This document shows positions 9,101 through 14,643 of a stretch of DNA of 17,591 nucleotides, in pieces. The number at the start of each line of letters is the position of its first letter. Positions within the stretch are counted from its first letter, which is position 1. Under the pieces are notes generated by a model. That model did no database searches. It was not told the origin of the DNA and worked only from the letters and a program-made list of their open reading frames with translations. The position numbers and the translations under genes were made by a program. This DNA comes from an uncultured Eubacteriales bacterium (GTDB lineage Bacteria > Bacillota > Clostridia > UBA1381 > UBA9506): NCBI GenBank assembly GCA_902478395.1, contig CABSKZ010000023.1:1-17591 (forward strand), in the 5' to 3' direction.

Positions 9101-9124
9101 AATGACGGATATTGTTTTTTTCAT
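6116..9124 (-). CDS. Secreted LamG-domain protein anchored by three SLH domains
   Basis: This 1002-residue protein is exported and held on the cell wall, probably as a glycan-binding surface protein. Order of parts: signal peptide 1-24 (MKKTISVILAAVMLLALLPL); galactose-binding-like module about 26-155; two cadherin-like/Ig beta repeats about 161-340 (each with PAFSP and YTVEV or YEYEI); LamG/concanavalin-like jelly roll about 344-543 (WNFENN, AWMKPNG, GSWQHLAVTYDG, GLIDDLRIYD). Next come an alpha-helical region 550-766, a Gly/Ser linker 769-791, and three SLH repeats about 820-1000 (AFSDLPENHWAKPAV; SFTDVPADSWAYPYI; DFSDAAAVADYAKTAV, each followed by a TRAE-, TRQD- or TRAQ-type motif). The ATG at 9124 has GGGAGG nine bases upstream; a TTG nine bases further upstream abuts that site and is unlikely. 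No catalytic residues are recognised. It follows the GH99-like gene by 24 bases. Confidence 0.93.
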   Translation of the reverse strand: MKKTISVILAAVMLLALLPLSAVAEEWIRVEDTDNQIQYTGGSWGPWGGDGNDSGASVMVTNDEVGQSASLTFTGTAVRYVSRKHPLLGVAEIFIDDVSQGDYDLYSTGWSDYQKLIFEKSGLTPEEHTIKIVLKGAHDGDSNGSRLMLDYFEYQTFAPDVDLTLSALSVDGYPLVPAFSPETTQYTVEVGVDTSSITLFAAATDAEQAEVRINGLAALAEGNVVEVNPGTTRLTIGVAPKAGGESMNYTVVVKRPAQVSLSGVSLSGGWEITPAFSPDIYEYEISGDYNDSITLTPETADEGFITKVNEAESVTDGAATIPLKDGLNPVTVSVRSGADAVKAENLIAKWNFENNIKDAGPNGFDTMKIGTVGFAAGMTGMAAKFDGSSYLTVSNHDALNPDNQMTLMAWMKPNGVTKGQDIIFKDQSYRARIDISLGAGAVQGAMALRDDSGNLSWYTNNAHVQSQPGTAVAGSWQHLAVTYDGRDVRVYLDGLLVANTSNSSRRTLNKSGNNVLIGQGFEGLIDDLRIYDAALSPEEIAQVVKDEEPKATYRFMVNNDIKNLPVDEALEAISGATAETLSSVLTGEYERVYRLIGLSVDEALALENNAPFYGVLMAQKPFASGDDLKEKFNGSLFINKFNTADNAERETMLRSDLLGLTIDEQNLAEVLELMQGKTWKTKQELIKAYYSLNYQAGIKTLTGYQQLRGLVERTAAALDMTITDAKESILSQAYKNVYARVSASSEAYKDFAYLLADLNDEIGDLKNQGGGSSGGGSSGGSSGGSSGGRGGNYAVSNDVISSGEQNDSSLEYPPIVREAAAFSDLPENHWAKPAVDDLYRRNVLSGYEDGAFQPDKPVTRAEFSKMAVTLFGYSIENKDCSFTDVPADSWAYPYIAALCAEEIANGTGDGNFGAGEGITRQDMAVMLYRIAQKKQVTLGNTQSNDFSDAAAVADYAKTAVETLCAAGVLTGMDDGSFAPQIPVTRAQAAVMMKRFMEAGGAR
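6752..6820 (-). repeat. Gly/Ser-rich linker-coding tract
   Basis: This tract encodes residues 769-791 of the SLH protein, made of repeated GGSSGG units. It is a flexible spacer between the helical region and the wall-binding SLH repeats. The near-repetitive codons make it a likely spot for length variation by slippage. Confidence 0.8.
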
Positions 9125-9148
9125 TAAAACCAACCTCCCAAAAAGTTT

Positions 9149-10303
9149 TTATTCCGTCCGGCCGCCGAACACATTGCGGATCGCCTTCAGATAGCCGTCG
9201 CCATAAACGGTGTCCGGTTCCAAATAGCCGCCCTCCGTCCATTCATTCCACGCGTAAAATATGCACATTTTCCGCTTTGGGGTATGCTCGTCCAGATATC
9301 GCTTAACTTGCTCAAGGCCTTTTTGGAATTCCGCCGGCGTGTTGTCTACCAATATCGGACAAAACGGGTAGACTGTTTCTTCAAAGACATCGGACTGAAC
9401 CGTTCTTGGTGACGGGTCCCATCCCACGGTGATGTTTGGAATATAGTCTCTGCCGTACCGCTCTGCCAGTTCCCCGATTTTGCTAATGCAGGCGTCGCGG
9501 TATGCCGGATAAGGCTCAGCGGGAAAATGTGGTGTCGGCTCGTAGTGCAGCCAGCAATAGGAGGTCGTGGAATCGAAGCCAATGGCCGCAATTTCGTCTG
9601 GGTCGTCGTTCATGCCTTCCTCGCCAGGCAATATTGGCCGCGCTTTGATGACCATGTTCAGATGCAGCTCGCCCAGTCCGCGGCGGCGGACACGCTCGCG
9701 CAAATCCTCCATTGCCGCCTTGACGCCTGCCACACCCCCAAACGTATCTTTAAGCTGTGTGAAATCGTAGATGGAAAAGTAAAGCTTGCCATCTACTTTC
9801 CAGTAGGACGGATGTGCAAAATACGTTTCAATGATATATTCCGTCGCTTCATGAAAATTTTGCTGAAGCTCTTCCGGCGTTTCCCCCATGCTCGTCAGAA
9901 CCGGGTTAGCTTCCGGAATTCTGGAAACCGGGTGGCCGCTTCCCCACAGGTGGTTTGCCCACATCAATGCGAAGTGAAGTTTGTCGTTATTTTTCGCCTT
10001 CAAAAATCCATCTTCCAGTGCGCCCGACAGGAACTTCCCTTCTTTATACCAGTACCAGTCGAAAATAAAGGCGTCCAGACCCGCTTCTGCCGCAGCATCG
10101 ATTTTCTGCGCCATCACCTCCGGATCTGCCTCGTTCTGGTAGCCCCACTCGGGCACACGCGGCTGTTGGTGGCCCTGGAAACGGGGTGTGGCGGTTTTCA
10201 TCAGCGCCCATTCGTTCCAGCCAGTGCCGTGCCATGCTTCATTCATTTTGTCTATATGATAGTTTGGAAAATAATACGTTCCCAACTGGTATTCCTTGCC
10301 CAT
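9149..10303 (-). CDS. GH99-like / WbsX-family protein, cytoplasmic
   Basis: The 384-residue product matches the PF14307-type family (named Glyco_tran_WbsX, also called GH99-like), which has a GH99-like TIM barrel. Visible hallmarks are GTYYFPNYH near the N-terminus (8-16), GLDAFIFDWYWY (75-86), the FALMWANHLW strand (111-120) and the C-terminal FYAWNEWTEGGYLEPD (349-364). The acidic residues of that last motif are candidate active-site groups. There is no signal peptide, so it should act in the cytoplasm, in contrast to the secreted genes on either side. A near-ideal AAAGGAG at 10311-10317 precedes the ATG. Related proteins occur both in polysaccharide breakdown and in surface-glycan synthesis. 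The degradative context favours a glycoside hydrolase acting on imported oligosaccharides, possibly mannose- or glucose-containing, but the reaction is not established. Confidence 0.85.
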   Translation of the reverse strand: MGKEYQLGTYYFPNYHIDKMNEAWHGTGWNEWALMKTATPRFQGHQQPRVPEWGYQNEADPEVMAQKIDAAAEAGLDAFIFDWYWYKEGKFLSGALEDGFLKAKNNDKLHFALMWANHLWGSGHPVSRIPEANPVLTSMGETPEELQQNFHEATEYIIETYFAHPSYWKVDGKLYFSIYDFTQLKDTFGGVAGVKAAMEDLRERVRRRGLGELHLNMVIKARPILPGEEGMNDDPDEIAAIGFDSTTSYCWLHYEPTPHFPAEPYPAYRDACISKIGELAERYGRDYIPNITVGWDPSPRTVQSDVFEETVYPFCPILVDNTPAEFQKGLEQVKRYLDEHTPKRKMCIFYAWNEWTEGGYLEPDTVYGDGYLKAIRNVFGGRTE

Positions 10304-10356
10304 TTTTCTTCTCCTTTATGATATGTTTTTGATAAAGGCTTTTTACCAACCCGTTA

Positions 10357-10379
10357 GGGCGGACTAGTCATGCCCGCCC
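10357..10379. other. GC-rich hairpin in the intergenic gap
   Basis: GGGCGG (10357-10362) pairs with CCGCCC (10374-10379) across an 11-base loop containing the restriction-like palindrome ACTAGT. The stem lies 54 bases or more upstream of the GH99-like start codon. It lacks a T-run, so it is more likely an mRNA stability or processing element than a terminator. Confidence 0.4.
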
Positions 10380-10471
10380 CGCTGTTTAATCGTCTGTCCG
10401 CCGAGCGGATAATCACCGTTTGTTGTTCTTTGCCATCCCATTACAAAGCCCCTCGGCCCTGCATATTCCAT
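10364..10471 (-). pseudogene. Doubtful 35-codon ORF, possible remnant of a C-terminus
   Basis: An ATG at 10471 opens a 35-residue frame ending in TAG at 10366-10364. The peptide starts MEYAGPRGFVMGWQRTTNGD and ends in GGHD. Its composition looks protein-like (aromatic residues and Gly-Pro turns, GDYPLGGQ), more so than typical intergenic noise. There is no good ribosome site, and an in-frame TGA lies two codons upstream. It could be the surviving tail of a decayed gene, a small peptide gene, or chance. I do not recognise it, and a family match was not tested. Confidence 0.2.
10395..10411. other. Short perfect hairpin TCCGC-CGA-GCGGA
   Basis: Five perfect pairs around a three-base loop (10397-10409), extendable by a G-T and a T-A pair. 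It lies inside the doubtful 35-codon frame. With the hairpin at 10357-10379 it could give a structured leader upstream of the GH99-like gene. It matches no riboswitch class I know. Confidence 0.3.
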
Positions 10472-10519
10472 ATATCAGGCTATCCCGCATAAATAACCGA
10501 TTATTCGTGATTCATATGG

Positions 10520-12118
10520 CTATTTCGAAGATATCGCCGCAGTAACCGGCAGCATGGACGCCATATCCTTCCATAGGAAAGCCTTTACATATGTGGTCTC
10601 CGGCGCCACCGCTGTCTGATAGTCGGATTGACCTACAACGACTGGAACCAGCGCCGCTCCTAGCATTTCATCCTGATTGTTAAAAGAGGCGATAATTAGA
10701 GTTGGCGCCGCATTATTTGACCCCAGCTTACTAAGCGATACGTTTGCTGTAGTACCCGTAAGCGAAACAGAATCCAGGCTATACTGCATGGTATAGGAAG
10801 CGTACCGGAAGCAGTCCAGCATCAGGCGGCAGGAATTTTTGCCGGAATCCTGCGGGCTGTGATCTTTGAGTACGACCTTGATGGTATGCGTTCCCTCCGG
10901 CAAATCGCTCTTTTCAAACGCCACAACCTGCTTGACATAGTATCCGAAGGTGTCCACATCTCCTTGATAAATATCGTCAATATATATTGATACCAGCCCT
11001 GTCAGCGTGTGCTGCTGCACCACATACTGGATTTGTGAACCATAAAATGTAAATTCCGCGCTGTTGCCTACCACATCGTTCGAAACGGAGACGGAATCGC
11101 CGCTGCTTCCGGAATCCGGCCAAATGCTCATACTTTCATTGTTGTAGTATACCTGCGGCGAATCATTCTCCACCGTGTTCCACACGAGTGTATCCGGATT
11201 TGTCGGCTGGGCGTCGGAGCGGTTCGCGTAAAAGAAGCAGTCGAGTAAAATTCTTGCGCCTCCGGAATTCTGCGGGCTGACACCCTTCTGCACCAGCTTC
11301 ACGGTATGCCAGTCCGCCTCCAAATCCCACTTAGAAAACAGGATTTTACGGTAGTACGTGTCTGCACTGTACAAATCGATGACACCCTCGCTCACATTGT
11401 CTATAAAAATCTCGACCAGGCCTCCAAGCATATGGTTGCGTCCCATTACCTGGACATCTGTTCCAAAAAATTCAAATACAACGCTCCGTTCCCCATAGGA
11501 AAACGAACCGTCTGAGACCTGCGCACCGCCGGACAAATCGCCCTGGTCTCCCCAGTACTGCCAACCGCTGCCAATAATCTGGACATCCTCACTGTTTCCG
11601 TTGACCTGCGTCCATGAGACCGAATATTCCCCCTGAACCTTCAGGCAGTCAATAAACATCCGGCCGGCACTTGCATCATCTCCGTGAAGCGCGACAACTT
11701 CTACTTTTAGTGTATGTACCGTATCCGTTAACCCGGTCTTCTCAAACAACAGCTGCTGATACTCACTTCCTCCGGAATATAAATCGAACGTTCCTTGCGA
11801 TACATCGTCAATGGTGACTTCGACAATGCCGCTCCAATAATGCTTTCTGCCGATAATCTGGATACCAGTACCGGCAAATGTGTATTCCATCGAGCGGCCT
11901 ATCTGACCGTCTGACACCTGTACCGACGCATCGCTGTCACCGGTATCGCCTGGCCATACAGCCCAGCCTCCGTTAAATTTAATCAGCGGATCGGTATCCT
12001 GTATGGTAAACCATTGCGGCTCCGCACCTGCGGGAATAAGCAGAAGAGACATCATGAATACCACCGTAAGAATAGACACCCATTTTTTTAAGCTTTGCAG
12101 ATTTGTCAAGTCAATCAT
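10520..12118 (-). CDS. Secreted protein of three tandem galactose-binding-like modules, no catalytic domain
   Basis: After a signal peptide (to about GA-EPQW at 32) the 532-residue protein consists of three homologous ~125-residue jelly-roll-like modules at about 34-165, 168-298 and 311-441. Each carries an FxGT/S-IQ/VQ strand, an IDDVSQG-like turn (IDDVSQG, IDNVSEG, IDDIYQG), an HTxK strand and a closing DC(F/L) strand. An ~80-residue Ig-like C-terminal domain (443-532; TYVKAFLWKDMASMLP) resembles residues 163-255 of the glycosidase at 12174-14630. No enzyme, SLH repeat or membrane anchor is visible, so it is probably a released carbohydrate-binding or adaptor protein. The start is uncertain. 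The ATG at 12118 is directly abutted by AAAGG, too close for good initiation. A TTG three codons later (12109) has the same AAAGG nine bases upstream and keeps the signal peptide intact. Confidence 0.88.
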   Translation of the reverse strand: MIDLTNLQSLKKWVSILTVVFMMSLLLIPAGAEPQWFTIQDTDPLIKFNGGWAVWPGDTGDSDASVQVSDGQIGRSMEYTFAGTGIQIIGRKHYWSGIVEVTIDDVSQGTFDLYSGGSEYQQLLFEKTGLTDTVHTLKVEVVALHGDDASAGRMFIDCLKVQGEYSVSWTQVNGNSEDVQIIGSGWQYWGDQGDLSGGAQVSDGSFSYGERSVVFEFFGTDVQVMGRNHMLGGLVEIFIDNVSEGVIDLYSADTYYRKILFSKWDLEADWHTVKLVQKGVSPQNSGGARILLDCFFYANRSDAQPTNPDTLVWNTVENDSPQVYYNNESMSIWPDSGSSGDSVSVSNDVVGNSAEFTFYGSQIQYVVQQHTLTGLVSIYIDDIYQGDVDTFGYYVKQVVAFEKSDLPEGTHTIKVVLKDHSPQDSGKNSCRLMLDCFRYASYTMQYSLDSVSLTGTTANVSLSKLGSNNAAPTLIIASFNNQDEMLGAALVPVVVGQSDYQTAVAPETTYVKAFLWKDMASMLPVTAAISSK

Positions 12119-12173
12119 CCTTTCATAACGTTATTATAAACGTTCCATAAAACCCATGTTGATTGCCGTCTTC
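12119..12173. other. 55-base intergenic gap with two AACGTT boxes
   Basis: The gap contains the 10-base palindrome ATAACGTTAT (12125-12134) and a second AACGTT a few bases on (12139-12144). The same core occurs in the AAAACGTTTT palindrome before the permease genes. A TATAAT on the minus strand (12133-12138) overlaps them but lacks a matching -35. A LacI-family operator is possible but unproven. Confidence 0.25.
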
Positions 12174-14630
12174 TTAATCAAGCACCAGTACCCAATCCAT
12201 TGCGTCGGGCCTGTCCGGCACCGTCAGGCTGTCTGTCCATGACACTGTGCCGCAATCTGTAAATTCCCCCGTTCTCGGGTTAAACCATCTTGCCTGATAA
12301 GCAGCTTTTTTTGCTGCCAGCCTGAGTGAAACAAAGGCGGTGTTCTCCGTTGTTTTCGGGATATAAACCACATAGCTGTTTCCACCGTCTATTTCAGCGG
12401 CAGACGCGGTGCAGTAATCTTGGGCCGGAGCAGCCCCCTCACCCTTGTCCGGAGGCAGAATTTTTTCATTATATTGCGATGCACCGAATACCGGCTCCAG
12501 CTTCCACCATTCCAGCGTTTCAAACAGTTTTTTCATATATCCAACCTGGAAGGAGCTTGGTTTATCAACCGCATCCCACCATGGCACGTTCGTTGCGCCC
12601 CAGGATTCCTCAAACGTATGGTCGTCATAATGCTGCACCGGATACCACAGCCCCTGTGTACCGTAATCTGTTCCCTTTGCGCCGGAAAGCCATCCCCGGT
12701 ACTGATTGAAGCGAATCACATAATCGTCGTGTGCTGGATACCCATTGCGTACCAGTCCGTCCCATGTGGTTTCTGTTAAGACGCACGGAACGGATACGCC
12801 GTTCCTCTTAAATGCCCAGGCCTCGTTGTAATATGCTGTTGGGATACCGTAGGGGGCCTCATGTCCGCCCTCCAGCATCAAAAAGCCCACGCTAGCTTCC
12901 GGCCACTCCATTTTATCCGCATTTCCGGTGTGGCTCCATGGATTTGGCTGTGCTGTCAGCAAACGCCCGTACGGGTCCTTACTCTTAAAATAACGGAGAA
13001 GCTCCAGGCAGTCCTCCGCAAGCCCGCTTTCTACCTTATTTGCGCCATTATATTCCGGAACCATGCCGTATGTCATGTAATACGCCCCATAGCGCGCAAG
13101 CATATAATCGAGCAGTTCCTTCCATTCCTCCGCATCCGCCCAGCCAGCTTCCGCGCCCTGCCAGATTGGAAAAGCAATTTGCAGCATGCCATGCTCCATG
13201 ATGGATTCAAAATACTGGTCGGCTGACTGCCAAAACGCAACATTGATGTTCTGTGTTTTGTGGAATGCCTCCTGAATGGAGATATTGGTGTTGTAGCCCA
13301 GGAACCCGGTTTTGAGAACCGTAAAGCCCTTCTCCTGCCTGTCGTCCAGAATAGAGTTGAAAGCGGACTGAATCCCCTTTTCCTCAAAAAATTCCCGGCC
13401 CATTTTCCGAATGGAAACCGCCGAAGCAGGCGCGCTAATTGGCAGATACTGGTCTGACGGCGTATACCAGAGCGTTTCAGACTGGTAATAAAACGGCGTG
13501 CCGTCCGTATAGGTCAGATACCGTCCATTCTCAGACGCTTTTATAAAGCCGCCGTGCTTATACAACATATTCGTTTCATCTGCCGCCGGTTCTAACACAT
13601 TCACGGAAAATGCGCACTGTGCAAGAGACATCAGCTGCGGACATTTGGTCGTGATGTGCCACGTTCCCGGCTGCGCAGCGGTAAAGCGCAGCTTGAATAT
13701 ATTGCCTCCATCCCAGAACCCTGGAATGGTCAGAACGCTGCCATCAGGCGCCGTGCATTCCGCCTGGAACTGAACGGTTTTCCACGGGAACTCACTCTCC
13801 GAGAAAACCGTGTCCGTTTCAAACGTAAACTCCATCGGTTTCCACTGGTATCCGCTGCTTGCCGCCGTAACTTTCACATCTGTTGTCATTGGAACGGAAA
13901 GCGGCATCAACGTTTTTAAGTCTTGAAAAAGGAAGGCGCGCAGGGTGTTTGCTTTGGCCTGTTTCTGATATGCGACAAAAGCCTGTTCCGCCTCCGGCTC
14001 CACGTTCTGTATCGCTGTGCCAACCAGCACACCGCTGTTGTACTCCGCCAGCAGCAAAACCGGAGGTATGTCTGGTATGAACCCATTTTGGAAAAGGACG
14101 CTGACTCCGTCCTCCATTTCCTTTACCGAACAGATGGTTTTGGTACTGGACAGTTTTTGATACCGGAAGCAGTCCAGCATCAACCGCAGTCCGTTCACGT
14201 CTGTTTCACTTTTTCCTGCCAACACGACCCGAATGGTGTGGCTCCCCGGCTTGAGGCCAGTTTTTTCAAATATCACCTGCTGATAGGTGTCATAGGTTTG
14301 CTTGCATAAGTCAAATATGCCCTGGGAAACGCCGTCCAACAATACCTCTACCCTTCCGAGATACGGATGGTAGCGTGAAACATATTGAACTGCCGTTCCT
14401 TCAAAGGCAAACTCCACCCAGTTTCCGGCAACATCGTTGGAAACAGTGGCACTTCCGCCACTGTCTGAGGCATCCGGCCAGATGCCCCAGCCGCCGTTTT
14501 CACTGTAGGTCACGGCTTCGGCGTCATTTTCCACAACCGTCCATTCCGGCTCGGCGGCAAGCGCCGCAAAGTGCGGTACAATTCCTAAACTGAACACTAT
14601 TATCAGCCAGACCGCAAATAGCTTTCTCAA
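12174..14630 (-). CDS. Secreted DUF5060/apiosidase-like glycosidase with N-terminal binding module
   Basis: The 818-residue product has a signal peptide ending near ALAA-EPEW (26). A galactose-binding-like module follows at about 28-158, then an ~80-residue Ig-like domain (163-255; NTLRAFLFQDLKTLMP). A DUF5060-like domain (about 258-345; IPGFWDGGNIFKLRF at 302-316) precedes a PF13204 apiosidase-like barrel from HGGFIKASENGRYLTYTDGT (359-378). A PF12904-like C-terminal domain closes the chain (about 735-818; YVVYIPK, RWFNPRTGEF). Candidate catalytic glutamates are E526 (MVPEYN) and E620 (VLTETTWDG), by clan GH-A analogy. It should hydrolyse a glycan outside the cell. The start codon is TTG with an ideal AAGGAGG six bases upstream, overlapping the stop of the preceding gene. 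It is a paralogue of 14642-17497, differing in its N-terminal accessory domains. Exact substrate is unknown. Confidence 0.92.
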   Translation of the reverse strand: MRKLFAVWLIIVFSLGIVPHFAALAAEPEWTVVENDAEAVTYSENGGWGIWPDASDSGGSATVSNDVAGNWVEFAFEGTAVQYVSRYHPYLGRVEVLLDGVSQGIFDLCKQTYDTYQQVIFEKTGLKPGSHTIRVVLAGKSETDVNGLRLMLDCFRYQKLSSTKTICSVKEMEDGVSVLFQNGFIPDIPPVLLLAEYNSGVLVGTAIQNVEPEAEQAFVAYQKQAKANTLRAFLFQDLKTLMPLSVPMTTDVKVTAASSGYQWKPMEFTFETDTVFSESEFPWKTVQFQAECTAPDGSVLTIPGFWDGGNIFKLRFTAAQPGTWHITTKCPQLMSLAQCAFSVNVLEPAADETNMLYKHGGFIKASENGRYLTYTDGTPFYYQSETLWYTPSDQYLPISAPASAVSIRKMGREFFEEKGIQSAFNSILDDRQEKGFTVLKTGFLGYNTNISIQEAFHKTQNINVAFWQSADQYFESIMEHGMLQIAFPIWQGAEAGWADAEEWKELLDYMLARYGAYYMTYGMVPEYNGANKVESGLAEDCLELLRYFKSKDPYGRLLTAQPNPWSHTGNADKMEWPEASVGFLMLEGGHEAPYGIPTAYYNEAWAFKRNGVSVPCVLTETTWDGLVRNGYPAHDDYVIRFNQYRGWLSGAKGTDYGTQGLWYPVQHYDDHTFEESWGATNVPWWDAVDKPSSFQVGYMKKLFETLEWWKLEPVFGASQYNEKILPPDKGEGAAPAQDYCTASAAEIDGGNSYVVYIPKTTENTAFVSLRLAAKKAAYQARWFNPRTGEFTDCGTVSWTDSLTVPDRPDAMDWVLVLD

Positions 14631-14636
14631 TGCAAG

Positions 14637-14643
14637 CCTCCTT
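14637..14643 (-). promoter_or_regulatory. Ribosome binding site supporting a TTG start
   Basis: AAGGAGG on the minus strand lies six bases before the TTG at 14630 and overlaps the TAA of the upstream glycosidase. It fixes the non-ATG start and suggests translational coupling of the two secreted glycosidases. Confidence 0.8.

Larger units (their letters stand above)
10304..10519. other. 216-base intergenic gap, the largest in the window
   Basis: All other gaps are 55 bases or fewer. This one holds a doubtful 35-codon reading frame, two GC-rich hairpins, and an A/T-rich stretch just before the ribosome site of the GH99-like gene. No hairpin is followed by a T-run on either strand, so no intrinsic terminator is called. 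A weak promoter in the A/T-rich part (10315-10350) cannot be excluded. The gap may mark a transcript boundary, an mRNA-processing site, or the scar of a deleted gene. Confidence 0.6.

Noticed and set aside
10357..10409. Intrinsic transcription terminator
   Set aside because: Two GC-rich stems are present, but neither is followed by a T-run on either strand.
12133..12138. TATAAT on the minus strand as a promoter for the three-module gene
   Set aside because: No -35 match at 16-18 bases, and the start codon would lie only a few bases after the predicted transcript start.
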